DNA from: Yoonia vestfoldensis SKA53
Lineage (GTDB): Bacteria; Pseudomonadota; Alphaproteobacteria; Rhodobacterales; Rhodobacteraceae
Assembly: GCF_000152785.1 (NCBI RefSeq)
Contig: NZ_CH672414.1
Span: forward strand, 957,472-1,021,471
Length of the DNA: 64,000 nucleotides
Direction: 5' to 3'
Below are positions 1-8,475 of this stretch, piece after piece. A model generated the notes under the pieces. The model was given only the letters and a program-made list of their open reading frames with translations. It had not been told where the DNA came from and ran no database searches. Every line of letters begins with the position of its first letter. Position 1 is the first letter of the stretch. The position numbers and the translations under genes are program-made.

Positions 1-298
1 CGATATCTTGGCCGGCAGCAGTGATATGCACCAGATAGGGCGTGTCCTTGTCGCGGTCACGGAACACGAACCGCACAGAGGCCGCCCTGCCAGAGCCGCG
101 CACCCGCGCGATCGCGTCGATCACGCCGGGTTGGCGCAGCGCGGTGATATGGTGCTTGCCGGTCAGGTCACGGCCCAGGATCAGGTCGAGCGCGGGGTTG
201 GTGGCACGAATGCGCTCATCCTGGCCAATCACCAGCACAGGCATCGGGATGGCGGCGATCAGCGACAGGGTGGTTTCGGTCAAGACAGGCCCTTTCAT
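1..298 (-). CDS. PAS-domain sensor histidine kinase, N-terminal fragment (PhoR-like)
   Basis: Runs off the left edge, so only the first 99 residues are visible. The protein starts at an ATG at 296-298 and reads as a PAS sensor domain (residues about 5-95): a hydrophobic strand with PMPVLVIGQDERI, then NPALDLILG and HITALRQPGVIDAI. The last motif is typical of the PhoR-like phosphate-regulon kinases of Rhodobacterales, which sense via PAS and phosphorylate PhoB. No transmembrane segment precedes the PAS domain. The kinase core lies outside the window, so PhoR is an inference; another PAS kinase is possible. Confidence 0.65.
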   Translation of the reverse strand, partial: MKGPVLTETTLSLIAAIPMPVLVIGQDERIRATNPALDLILGRDLTGKHHITALRQPGVIDAIARVRGSGRAASVRFVFRDRDKDTPYLVHITAAGQDI

Positions 299-461
299 GT
301 GTTTGACGGCTGTAGTGCGATCTTGATACCACACAGGCAAGAACAAATCTTGCCGGTGCAGTCTGCGCTACATGCTGCGGGGGAATATGCTAGTTTTGAA
401 ACAATGTTGTTAGATGGTTCAGAAAGCGCGGTGGTTTTCACGCGTTTTCTAGGTGGTGGTG

Positions 462-833
462 ATGATGATGATGAAAGTCGCGGATGCGGCCTGCGTTCAA
501 GGCATAACGATACTGGTGATTGGTGATCTGGACCAGTGGCAGGCAAGCGGGCGGTTACGCGGGGTTCCGGCGGGATGTGTCTATCTGGGTATCGACCAGT
601 TAAACCCTTTCACGCTGCGCCGCCACGCGCCCGACCTGATCCTGTCGCCGCTGTTATCGGATGGTTTTGATGCCGTCGATGTGGCCGAAAAGCTCAATGC
701 CACGCAGTTCCGCGGCATGTACCGTGTGGTTGCCGACAACCTGCCCGATCCAGAGATCATCCGCGGGGATATCCGCGCCGCCGCACCCGATCTTGATTTC
801 GACCTGCTGGTGCTGCCGCGCGAGACCCCCTAG
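462..833 (+). CDS. Unrecognised 123-aa protein, receiver-like fold possible
   Basis: I do not recognise this family. The protein begins with an ILVIGD strand after about 20 residues and alternates short hydrophobic strands (CVYLGI, LILSPLL) with helices, which suggests a small Rossmann or receiver-like domain without an obvious phosphoacceptor site. The start is ambiguous: three GTG codons run into four tandem ATG codons (462-473), behind a good ribosome site (AGGTGG at 451-456). It is divergent from the sensor kinase and its stop overlaps the convergent carbonic anhydrase stop by four bases. Codon use is like its neighbours, so it is probably a real gene. Confidence 0.6.
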   Translation: MMMMKVADAACVQGITILVIGDLDQWQASGRLRGVPAGCVYLGIDQLNPFTLRRHAPDLILSPLLSDGFDAVDVAEKLNATQFRGMYRVVADNLPDPEIIRGDIRAAAPDLDFDLLVLPRETP

Positions 834-1351
834 ATCGCGCGCAAATCCTGGCGGAACCGCGCCGCGTTTTTCTGGTACTGCAGCGCCGAGGCTTGCAGCC
901 GTGCAATCGCCGCCGCATCCAGCGCGCGCACGACCTTGCCGGGCGCGCCCATGACCAGTGACCCATCTGGGATCACCTTGCCTTCGGTCACCAGCGCCCC
1001 TGCCCCGATCAGGCAATTGTCCCCGATCACCGCCCCGTTCAGCACGGTCGCGCCCATGCCAATCAGGCTGTTGGCGCCGATGGTGCAGCCATGCAGCATT
1101 GCCTTGTGGCCCACGGTGCAGCCCGCGCCGATCACCAAAGGATGGCCCATATCAGTGTGCAAAACACAGTTTTCCTGAATATTGGTGCCTGCGCCGATAT
1201 GGATCGTCTCATTATCGCCGCGCAGGGTGCTACCAAACCAGACAGAGGATCCCGCGGCCAGTTCCACCCGCCCGATCACGAAACACCCCGGCGCGACCCA
1301 GGCATCATCCGCGACCACCGGTGCCAGATCGCCAAGCGCGTAAAGGCTCAT
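830..1351 (-). CDS. Gamma carbonic anhydrase family protein
   Basis: 173 aa, a left-handed beta-helix protein built of hexapeptide repeats (for example VIGRVE, IHIGAG, LVIGAG, SLIGMG, CLIGAG). Zinc-ligand histidines of the YrdA/PaaY/CaiE group are present in [10 protein letters not shown] and VGHKAMLHG. These are trimeric cytoplasmic proteins; many bind zinc, and only some have measurable carbonic anhydrase activity, so the reaction is uncertain. The gene follows gmk, and its ATG at 1351 overlaps the gmk stop by four bases, implying translational coupling. Confidence 0.88.
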   Translation of the reverse strand: MSLYALGDLAPVVADDAWVAPGCFVIGRVELAAGSSVWFGSTLRGDNETIHIGAGTNIQENCVLHTDMGHPLVIGAGCTVGHKAMLHGCTIGANSLIGMGATVLNGAVIGDNCLIGAGALVTEGKVIPDGSLVMGAPGKVVRALDAAAIARLQASALQYQKNAARFRQDLRAI

Positions 1352-1986
1352 GTCAATTCTCCAAATTGGGTTTGCAGGCTGCGGACATGGTCAACCAGTT
1401 GCGGTTGCTGGCTGCGGCGCAACCGTTCGGCGCTGATGATGGTTTTCAGCGCCTGTTCTGTCGCGTCGATATCGTCGTTCACCAGCACATAATCATAGCC
1501 ATCCCAATGGCTGATTTCATCCCAGCTTTTCTGCATCCGCTTTTCGATCACCTCTGGGCTATCCTGCCCGCGTGTCACCAGACGCCGGTGCAATTCGGGG
1601 ATCGAGGGTGGCAGGATGAAGATCGACAGCACATGCGGGCTGAGGCTGGAATTGCTGATCTGCTGCGCGCCCTGCCAGTCGATGTCGAACAACACATCGC
1701 GCCCGTCCTCGATGGCGGTCTGCACAGGGGCCTTGGGCGAGCCATAGTAATTGCCGAACACCAACGCATGTTCCAGCATGTCACCCGCCGCGACCTGCGC
1801 CTGAAACGCATCCTTGGTGACAAAAAAATATTCGCGCCCGTCCAATTCGCCCGCGCGCGCGGGCCGCGTGGTGGCCGATACCGAAAACCGCAGGCTGCCG
1901 TCCCACTGGCGCAGACGCCCTGCAAGCGTGGATTTCCCAGCGCCAGAGGGCGAGGAAAGTATAATCAAAAGGCCGCGCCGTTGCAT
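1348..1986 (-). CDS. gmk: Guanylate kinase
   Basis: 212 aa. Phosphorylates GMP to GDP using ATP in the cytoplasm, a step of purine nucleotide synthesis. The P-loop [10 protein letters not shown] lies at residues 11-20, followed by the GMP-binding segment with [11 protein letters not shown] and DGREYFFV, and the lid region. Length fits bacterial Gmk (about 205-215). It is the second gene of a short minus-strand operon: a tiny yicC-like gene ends six bases before its start and the carbonic anhydrase-like gene overlaps its end. In most proteobacteria the upstream gene is a full-length yicC. Confidence 0.96.
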   Translation of the reverse strand: MQRRGLLIILSSPSGAGKSTLAGRLRQWDGSLRFSVSATTRPARAGELDGREYFFVTKDAFQAQVAAGDMLEHALVFGNYYGSPKAPVQTAIEDGRDVLFDIDWQGAQQISNSSLSPHVLSIFILPPSIPELHRRLVTRGQDSPEVIEKRMQKSWDEISHWDGYDYVLVNDDIDATEQALKTIISAERLRRSQQPQLVDHVRSLQTQFGELT

Positions 1987-1989
1987 CGT

Positions 1990-2136
1990 CTACTCCATCG
2001 TCTGGATCTGTTGGCGCATCTGGTCGATCACGTGCACCAGAGCAACAAGCTTGCGCCCCGTGGGCCTGTCGCAGACCCAGCTGCCCGCAACCAGATCGTC
2101 CGGCTGGCTGGCAAAAATAGTCATCGAACGGATCAT
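1990..2136 (-). pseudogene. Internally deleted yicC remnant (48 codons, open frame)
   Basis: A 48-codon open frame between a ribosome site (AGAGGTG, about 6 bases before the ATG at 2134-2136) and gmk. Its first residues, MIRSMTIFAS, match the start of YicC-family endoribonucleases (usual MxRSMTGFA), and its last, VIDQMRQQIQTME, match the extreme YicC C-terminus (typical IEQMREQxQNxE). A middle piece PTGRKL resembles the GRKxDFLxQE region. Full YicC is about 290 residues, so roughly 240 are missing while the frame remains open. Position immediately upstream of gmk is where yicC belongs. Whether the peptide is still made for a purpose or is merely a decayed gene keeping gmk translation coupled cannot be decided here. 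Confidence 0.6.
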
Positions 2137-2217
2137 TGCGGCACCTCTTGTTGGCCCCGTTCACTTACGGGAAAACAACGGCTTGGGGCAAGCCTGCTGT
2201 CGCGGTGCATTAACCCG

Positions 2218-2232
2218 TTAACACTTTGTTAA
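2218..2232. promoter_or_regulatory. Perfect CtrA-type box (TTAA-N7-TTAA)
   Basis: TTAACACTTTGTTAA matches the CtrA full-site consensus TTAA-N7-TTAA exactly, and a further TTAA lies four bases upstream at 2210-2213. It sits in the divergent region 82 bases from the yicC remnant/gmk start and 91 bases before the PAS protein start. CtrA is the alphaproteobacterial cell-cycle and motility response regulator. Site identity is seen; binding is inferred. Confidence 0.4.
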
Positions 2233-2322
2233 GTGAATCCATTGGTAACTTGTTTTAGGGTGGCCGTAAGTCACGAGTATTCGCCCCATCAACCGGGCGG
2301 CGTTAACAAGGTCGAGGTATTC

Positions 2323-2976
2323 ATGTCCATCCATCACAACAATCCGGGACCTGGCCACCACGGCCTGCCCGGCGCAAATAGCCCCATCCTGCGCAATCTT
2401 GAAATCTATTGGCAATCTTTGCGGCATGCGCGCCATATTCCGGCGCGCAACGATATCGCCCCGCAGGGGATCGACGCGGCGTTGCCCTATGCGTTCATCT
2501 TGCAAAGGGTCGGTCCCGGCGTGGCGCGGATGCGGGTTGCAGGCCAGAAGATCCACGAGCTTTTGCGCATGGATGCGCGCGGTATGCCGGTCAGCGTGTT
2601 GTTCGCCCCCGATAGCCGCGAACAGCTGCGCGCGCTGGTCGAAACTGCCTTTACCCAACCCGCCATCGTCGCGGCAAGCCTGATCGCACCGGCGCAAAGG
2701 TTTCGCACAGCCCTTTCCGGCACGATCCTGATGCTGCCGCTGCGTGATGAAAACGACCAGACCAGCCGCGTGCTGGGCGCGCTTGTCAGCGACGGGGCAA
2801 CCGATGACCGGCCCCGCCGGTTCGATCTGGCCCCGGGGCGCGCTGTGCGCATCGACACGCTGGCGATCACTTTGGCCAGTAGCCAGCCTGTCCCTCCACC
2901 CGCCGATGTCGCGCCACAAACGCAAAGGCCGGACGTCGTGCGCCCGGCCCTGCGATTGGTCATCGATAACGGCTGA
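2323..2976 (+). CDS. PAS domain protein (PAS_5 family)
   Basis: 217 aa. Residues about 20-150 resemble the PAS_5 family common in alphaproteobacteria: LRNLEIYWQSLR near the start, DIAPQGIDAALPYAFILQRV, then a bulky middle with RMDARGMPVSVLF and a last strand ILMLPLRDE. No catalytic domain is attached, so it probably senses or binds a partner. The ATG at 2323 was chosen because the homologous region starts just after it; an upstream ATG-less extension is unlikely to be coding. A CtrA-type box lies 91 bases upstream; some PAS_5 proteins (MopJ in Caulobacter) feed into CtrA control, which is suggestive only. It ends one base before the convergent DAHP synthase stop. Confidence 0.75.
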   Translation: MSIHHNNPGPGHHGLPGANSPILRNLEIYWQSLRHARHIPARNDIAPQGIDAALPYAFILQRVGPGVARMRVAGQKIHELLRMDARGMPVSVLFAPDSREQLRALVETAFTQPAIVAASLIAPAQRFRTALSGTILMLPLRDENDQTSRVLGALVSDGATDDRPRRFDLAPGRAVRIDTLAITLASSQPVPPPADVAPQTQRPDVVRPALRLVIDNG

Positions 2977-4347
2977 TCAGCTGGCCTTGGCCTGTGCCAG
3001 GTTGTTGCGGCGCGCCGACAATTCCTCGGCCACCAGAAACGCCAGTTCCAGCGATTGTGACGCGTTCAGGCGCGGATCGCAGGCCGTGTGATAGCGGTCT
3101 GACAGATCCTCGTCCGTGACCGCGCGCACGCCGCCGGTGCATTCGGTCACGTCTGCGCCGGTCATTTCGAAATGCACACCGCCGGGGATCGTGCCTTCGG
3201 CGTTGTGGATGCCAAAGAATTCCTTGACCTCGCGCAGCACCGATTCAAAGGGCCGCGTTTTATAACCGCTCGAGGATTTGATCGTATTGCCGTGCATCGC
3301 GTCGCAGGTCCAGACCACATTGGCGCCTTCTTCTTGCACCGCGCGCACCAGCCGTGGCAGGTGATCGCCCACCTGCCCCGCGCCAAACCGCGCGATCAGT
3401 GTCAGACGGCCCGCTTCATTCTGTGGGTTCAGCGAGGCCATCAGCGCCTTAAGATGCCCTGATGTCATCGAAGGACCACATTTCAGACCAATCGGGTTCA
3501 TCACGCCTTTACAAAATTCAACATGCGCCCCGTCTGGCTGACGGGTGCGATCCCCGATCCAGATCATATGGCCAGAGCCTGCCAGCATCTTGCCCGATGT
3601 GGAATCCAGGCGGCACAAAGCCTCTTCATATTCCAGCAGCAGGGCTTCGTGGCTGGTGTAAAAATCAACCGTCTGCAATTCGTGGTTGGTTTCGGTCGAC
3701 AACCCCGCCGCCTGCATGAAATCCAGCGTATCGCTGATCCGGCTGGCCATGTCGGAATATTTCTTGACCTCGTTGGCATCGGTAAAACCAAGGGTCCATT
3801 TATGAACCTCGTGGACATTGGCAAAACCGCCTGTGGAAAAGGCGCGCAACAGGTTCAGCGTCGCCGCGGCCTGCAGATAGGCCTGCAACATGCGGTCAGG
3901 GTCGGGATTGCGCGCCTCTGGCGTGAAATCGAACCCGTTGATGATATCGCCACGATAGCTTGGCAGTTCGACACCGCCCACAACCTCGGTCGGGGCCGAA
4001 CGTGGCTTGGCCATCTGGCCTGCCATGCGGCCCACCTTGACCACCGGCACCTTGGCGCCATAGGTCAGCACCATGGCCATCTGTAACAGCACTTTGAACG
4101 TGTCACGGATGCCATTGGCGGAAAATTCAGCAAAGCTTTCGGCGCAATCGCCGCCTTGAAGCAAAAACGCCTCGCCACGGCTGACGGCGGCGAGCTGCTT
4201 TTTCAGCTTGCGCGCTTCACCGGCAAAAACCAGCGGTGGATAGCTGGCAAGACGCGCCTCGACCGCCGCCAAGGCAGCGGCGTCGGTATAATCAGGCATC
4301 TGGACCCGTGGCTTTTTGCGCCAATCCGTTTTCTGCCAGTCGGTCAT
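2977..4347 (-). CDS. 3-deoxy-7-phosphoheptulonate synthase, class II
   Basis: 456 aa. Condenses phosphoenolpyruvate and erythrose 4-phosphate to DAHP, the first step of the shikimate pathway for aromatic amino acids. Class II (plant and actinobacterial type) features are clear: [11 protein letters not shown] at about residues 60-72, [14 protein letters not shown], the metal and substrate region [22 protein letters not shown], and [11 protein letters not shown] near residue 340. Length fits the class. Monocistronic between two plus-strand genes; the 160-base gap upstream is shared with the divergent GlxA-type regulator. No ACT or other regulatory domain is fused. Confidence 0.95.
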   Translation of the reverse strand: MTDWQKTDWRKKPRVQMPDYTDAAALAAVEARLASYPPLVFAGEARKLKKQLAAVSRGEAFLLQGGDCAESFAEFSANGIRDTFKVLLQMAMVLTYGAKVPVVKVGRMAGQMAKPRSAPTEVVGGVELPSYRGDIINGFDFTPEARNPDPDRMLQAYLQAAATLNLLRAFSTGGFANVHEVHKWTLGFTDANEVKKYSDMASRISDTLDFMQAAGLSTETNHELQTVDFYTSHEALLLEYEEALCRLDSTSGKMLAGSGHMIWIGDRTRQPDGAHVEFCKGVMNPIGLKCGPSMTSGHLKALMASLNPQNEAGRLTLIARFGAGQVGDHLPRLVRAVQEEGANVVWTCDAMHGNTIKSSSGYKTRPFESVLREVKEFFGIHNAEGTIPGGVHFEMTGADVTECTGGVRAVTDEDLSDRYHTACDPRLNASQSLELAFLVAEELSARRNNLAQAKAS

Positions 4348-4508
4348 GGTCTTGCTCCATCATCTGCGGTAACGTTGCGCGGTATAGCCTGCACGGCAGG
4401 CAAGGCCAATCCGAAACTGTGCCCAGCTTTCGGAATTGACATTTGCCCCTTGTCGCGGATGGCGAAAACTGGTGATGTCCGCCGGTAATAACCCAGAGTA
4501 TCCCAACA

Positions 4509-5510
4509 ATGAGCCAAGCGCCGCAAATCATCGACGTCGGACCAATCAGCAAGCCGCGCCGCTTTGTTTTTGTGTTGATGGATCAATTCACGATGCTTTG
4601 CTTTGCTTGTGCCGTCGAAAGCTTGCGCATCGCAAACCGGACGGCCGGCAAGCAAATCTACGACTGGACCATCATCGGGGACGGCGGTGATATCGCCAGC
4701 TGTTCGAATGGTTGCGCTTTCAAACTGGAATCCGACCTGATCGAGCTGGAGCGCGACGACACGATCATGCTGTGTGGCGGGATCGACGTGCAAAAGGCCA
4801 CGACCAAGCGCGTGCTGAATTGGCTGCGCCGCGAGGCACGGCGCGGTGTCACCGTCGCGGGGCTGTGTACGGCGGGTTATGCGATGGCCAAGGCCGGGCT
4901 GCTGGACGGCAAACGTGCCACGATCCATTGGGAAAATCAGGACAGTTTCATCGAGGAATTCGAAGAGGTCGAGCTGACCAAATCGGTTTTCGTGGTGGAT
5001 GGCAACCGGATCACCACGGCGGGCGGCACCGCATCCATCGACCTGATGCTGAAACTGATTGCCGATCATCATGGCGAGGAATTGGCCAATGCCGTCGCCG
5101 ATATCCTGATCTATTCCGCGATCCGCACCGATCAGGACACGCAGCGCCTGTCGATCCCGACGCGCATCGGCGTGCGCCATCCCAAACTGTCGCGCGTGAT
5201 CCAGCTGATGGAAGGCAATATCGAAGAACCGATCAGCCCCGCCGTGCTGGCCCGCGATGTCGGCATGTCCACACGCCAGCTGGAACGGCTGTTCCGCCGG
5301 TATCTGTCGCGCAGCCCGAAACGGTATTACATGGAATTGCGCCTGCAAAAGGCACGCAACCTGCTGATGCAGACCGATATGACCGTGATCAACGTGGCGC
5401 TGGCGTGTGGTTTTGCGTCACCGTCGCATTTTTCCAAATGCTACCGGTCGCATTATGACACGACCCCCTACCGCGAACGCGGCAGCCATGCGGCGCGTTT
5501 GTCGGTCTGA
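4509..5510 (+). CDS. GlxA family transcriptional regulator (DJ-1/PfpI + AraC HTH)
   Basis: 333 aa. Residues about 18-195 form a DJ-1/PfpI-like class I glutaminase-amidotransferase domain with the nucleophile-elbow sequence VAGLCTAGYAMA; residues about 225-325 are an AraC-type double helix-turn-helix (MSTRQLERLFRRYL and VALACGFASPSHFSKCYR). Such regulators activate catabolic operons, for example those for choline, glycine betaine or carnitine, after binding a small ligand. Ligand and target are not evident from the neighbours. The arrangement is divergent from DAHP synthase and the DUF1963 gene follows after 14 bases in the same direction. Confidence 0.88.
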   Translation: MSQAPQIIDVGPISKPRRFVFVLMDQFTMLCFACAVESLRIANRTAGKQIYDWTIIGDGGDIASCSNGCAFKLESDLIELERDDTIMLCGGIDVQKATTKRVLNWLRREARRGVTVAGLCTAGYAMAKAGLLDGKRATIHWENQDSFIEEFEEVELTKSVFVVDGNRITTAGGTASIDLMLKLIADHHGEELANAVADILIYSAIRTDQDTQRLSIPTRIGVRHPKLSRVIQLMEGNIEEPISPAVLARDVGMSTRQLERLFRRYLSRSPKRYYMELRLQKARNLLMQTDMTVINVALACGFASPSHFSKCYRSHYDTTPYRERGSHAARLSV

Positions 5511-5524
5511 CCGGATCGCGGCGG

Positions 5525-7045
5525 ATGGCACGACGCCTTGTGCAGATGTCGCTGACCCCGGCACGGATGAGCGGGATCGGTGCTGCGATTTATGGCGGGG
5601 CCGTTGGCCAATTGGGGTTTCTGCTGGGCGGGGTCGGATTTGCTGGCATCGCGGTGTGGCTCTTGCGCCGCGTCCCTGCCCCGCCGCCGCCGCCGCGCGA
5701 ACCGGTGCTGCCGCCTGCGCCAGACCAGGTCTATCTGGATATCGCTGCAGCGCATGATCTTGGCACGGGCGCGGCCTTTGCTGCGCGGATCAACGCCATC
5801 GCCCCCAAGGCCAAGCTGCCCATGCTGGGCCTTGCCGATCTGGCGCGGCTGGGGGATGTGATCGACGCGCGCCAGCGCAAGCAGGACCAGTTTCGCCTGT
5901 CGCCCGCCATCGCCGTGATCCGGCAGGCGCGGCGCGGCATTGATATCACCCGCGATGGCAGCAGCTGGCTGGGTGGTCTGCCGCATTTGGGCGATACGCC
6001 TTGGCCACGCTCGGCCCAAGATGTGCCGCTGCATCATCTGGCGCAGATCGCGCTGGAAGACCTGCCCGACCACGCGCTGCCGCCGGAATTGCCGCGCGCG
6101 GGAAACTTGTGTTTCTTTGTCGACAGCGCCACGGGCCATAAAGTTCTGCATATCGCGCCACACAGCATGGGCCCAACCGCCCTGCCCGCCGATCTGCCCC
6201 CGATTGCCGCAGGCCCAGAGCATGACGATCAGACCACCATGCCGCCGGTCTTTGCGCGCTGGCCGGTCGGGTTTCATCCGCTGCCAGCACAGGACAGCGC
6301 CACCGCGATGGCGCTGTCCTTTGGTGATGACAAGGGCGGCACGCCGGATGCAGACAGCTATGCCGTGACAGCCCCTGCGCTCGCGCGCCCGTGGCTATGG
6401 GATACGGCGCATCGCGTGATCCATGCGCTGATGCAGGCTGAACACGACATCCCCCGCACGATTGCCGCAGCCCGCGCCCGTGTCGCTGATCACGGCGACA
6501 GATATGCCGCCGAACTGGCCTTTCTGATCGAGAATGAAACCGCGTTTCGCCGCTATGTGCAGGCCGCGGCAAAATGGGTGGCGGGGCGCGACCGGTTTAC
6601 GCCGATGGACCCCGAGGATATCGCGCTGCTGGAAACGCTGTTTGGCCAGATCAGCACACGGCCCAACCGCCAGCCCGGTTTCGCGCTGTTCTACCGCTAT
6701 GCGCGCGGCCAGATCACGCGGCTGCGCGATGCGCGCAATGCCACGCTGATGGTGCTGGCCCGGGGGGAACCGGCGGTCTATGCCCTGCTGCCCGAACCGG
6801 TCAAAGCTGATCTGGACGCGCATCACCGCCTGCCGTCACAAGGCCGCTGGCACCAGATGTTCGGCGCGGCCAGCGACGGGCAGGCCCAAACGGGCATGCA
6901 TGCGCATGACCACATGCTGTTGCAACTGCATGCCGATGCGCTGGTGGGCTGGGGCGACATGGGGGTGATCCGGTTCTGGATCAGCACCGATGATCTGGCT
7001 GCACGGCGCTGGGACGCGGTCGCCGTGACCCGGCAAAGCACATGA
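5525..7045 (+). CDS. DUF1963 (YwqG-like) family protein with N-terminal membrane segment
   Basis: 506 aa. A glycine-rich hydrophobic segment at about residues 16-50 is followed by a proline-rich linker. The C-terminal half carries DUF1963 motifs: SSWLGGLPHLGDTPWPR (about residue 145), GNLCFFVDSATG, a long middle, and GWGDMGVIRFWIS near the end. YwqG-like proteins have no established biochemical role. It lies 14 bases after the GlxA-type regulator and may be cotranscribed. The hydrophobic segment suggests membrane anchoring, which is not general for the family. Confidence 0.75.
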   Translation: MARRLVQMSLTPARMSGIGAAIYGGAVGQLGFLLGGVGFAGIAVWLLRRVPAPPPPPREPVLPPAPDQVYLDIAAAHDLGTGAAFAARINAIAPKAKLPMLGLADLARLGDVIDARQRKQDQFRLSPAIAVIRQARRGIDITRDGSSWLGGLPHLGDTPWPRSAQDVPLHHLAQIALEDLPDHALPPELPRAGNLCFFVDSATGHKVLHIAPHSMGPTALPADLPPIAAGPEHDDQTTMPPVFARWPVGFHPLPAQDSATAMALSFGDDKGGTPDADSYAVTAPALARPWLWDTAHRVIHALMQAEHDIPRTIAAARARVADHGDRYAAELAFLIENETAFRRYVQAAAKWVAGRDRFTPMDPEDIALLETLFGQISTRPNRQPGFALFYRYARGQITRLRDARNATLMVLARGEPAVYALLPEPVKADLDAHHRLPSQGRWHQMFGAASDGQAQTGMHAHDHMLLQLHADALVGWGDMGVIRFWISTDDLAARRWDAVAVTRQST

Positions 7046-7195
7046 TGTGGGCCTTGTGCCTGCTTTTGCGGCACGGGCCGATTTCCCCCGATGATCCGCG
7101 TGTTAAGGCCAATCGCCTTTGTGTTCCGGCTTTCCTTTTGGCAACGGCCTGCTAATCTGCGCGTCAGGATAAAAAATCCGTTAAGGGAGACGACA

Positions 7196-8380
7196 ATGAA
7201 AAAACTGATGATGGCGACCACCGCCATGACATTGATCGCTGGCGGCGCGTTTGCGCAGGACGTCAAGATCGGTGTTGTTCTGGGCTTCACCGGCCCGCTG
7301 GAATCGATCACGCCTGCCATGGCTGCCGGTGCCGAACTCGCAATGGCCGAAGTGACCGAATCCGGTCTGCTGCTGGACGGCGCAACCGTGACCTCGGTGC
7401 GCGCAGACAGCACCTGCATCGACGCCAGCGCCGCGACGGCCGCTGCTGAACGCGTCGTGACCTCTGATGGCGTGACCGCGATCATGGGTGCGGATTGTTC
7501 CGGCGTGACCGGCGCGATCCTGCAGAACGTGGCCCGCCCCAACGGCATCGTGATGATTTCGCCCTCCGCGACTTCGCCGGGCCTGTCCACTGCCGAGGAT
7601 GACGGTCTGTTCTTCCGCACAGCACCATCCGACGCGCGTCAGGGTGTGATCATCACCAACATCCTGCAGGACCGTGGGTTCAACAATGTGGCCGTGACCT
7701 ATACCAACAACGATTACGGCAAGGGTCTGGCCGATGCGTTTCAGGCTGAATTCGAGGCCGCTGGCGGCACCGTGACGATCTCTGCCGCACATGAAGACGG
7801 CAAGGCTGATTATTCCGCCGAAGTCGGCGCATTGGCCTCTGCTGGTGGTGACGTGCTGGTTGTCGCCGGTTACGTCGACCAAGGCGGGTCCGGTGTGATC
7901 CGTGCTGCACTTGATACCGGTGCGTTCGATACGTTCTACCTGCCCGACGGCATGGTCGGTTCGGTGCTGAACGACCGTTTCGGCGCAGAACTGAACGGCA
8001 CATTCGGCGCCTATCCCGGCACCGACAGCCCGGGTGCTGCCCTGTTCGTCACAATGGCGGAAGGTGCGGGTTTTGACGGCACCAGCGCGTTTGCGCCGGA
8101 ATCCTATGATGCGGCAGCCTTGATCATGCTGGCGATGGCCAAGGCCGGGTCCAGCAATTCCGCCGATTTCAAGGACCATGTCTTTGACGTCGCCAATGAA
8201 CCGGGCGAAGTGATCTATCCGGGTGAACTGGCCAAGGCACTGGAACTGATCGCCGCCGGTCAGGACGTCAACTATGAAGGCGCTTCCGCCGTCGAACTGA
8301 TCGGACCCGGCGAATCCGCTGGTAACTATCAGGAAATCGAATTCAAGGATGGCGTTTATTCCACCATCGGGTTCCGTTGA
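7196..8380 (+). CDS. Branched-chain amino acid ABC transporter, periplasmic substrate-binding protein
   Basis: 394 aa. An N-terminal signal peptide (MKKLMMATTAMTLIAGGAFA, cleavage before QDVKIG) leads into a type I periplasmic binding fold: IGVVLGFTGPLES, ADSTCIDASAATAAAERV, MISPSATSPGL, and VAVTYTNNDYGKGLADAF. It captures amino acids or related ligands for the LivH/M permease. The ATG at 7196 was chosen because it gives the signal peptide and follows AAGGGAGA. First gene of a five-gene transporter operon, separated from the rest by a strong terminator hairpin, consistent with the binding protein being made in excess. Confidence 0.93.
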   Translation: MKKLMMATTAMTLIAGGAFAQDVKIGVVLGFTGPLESITPAMAAGAELAMAEVTESGLLLDGATVTSVRADSTCIDASAATAAAERVVTSDGVTAIMGADCSGVTGAILQNVARPNGIVMISPSATSPGLSTAEDDGLFFRTAPSDARQGVIITNILQDRGFNNVAVTYTNNDYGKGLADAFQAEFEAAGGTVTISAAHEDGKADYSAEVGALASAGGDVLVVAGYVDQGGSGVIRAALDTGAFDTFYLPDGMVGSVLNDRFGAELNGTFGAYPGTDSPGAALFVTMAEGAGFDGTSAFAPESYDAAALIMLAMAKAGSSNSADFKDHVFDVANEPGEVIYPGELAKALELIAAGQDVNYEGASAVELIGPGESAGNYQEIEFKDGVYSTIGFR

Positions 8381-8401
8381 TCTGACCGGATCATGACCTA
8401 G

Positions 8402-8433
8402 ACGGCGCGGGGCCAGTCCCCGCGCCGTTTTTT
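8402..8433 (+). terminator. Intra-operon intrinsic terminator after the substrate-binding protein gene
   Basis: Perfect 11-bp stem ACGGCGCGGGG / CCCCGCGCCGT with a 5-base loop followed by six T residues. It lies between the binding-protein stop and the livG start, so partial termination would lower expression of the transporter subunits relative to the binding protein. Confidence 0.85.
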
Positions 8434-8475
8434 CAAAGCAAGACGGGCGATAACGCCCGCGCGCGGGGAGCAAAA

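Noticed and set aside
958..2232. Plus-strand open frame (424 codons) across the carbonic anhydrase-like and gmk genes
   Set aside because: Covers two well-recognised genes in antisense and has no family features.
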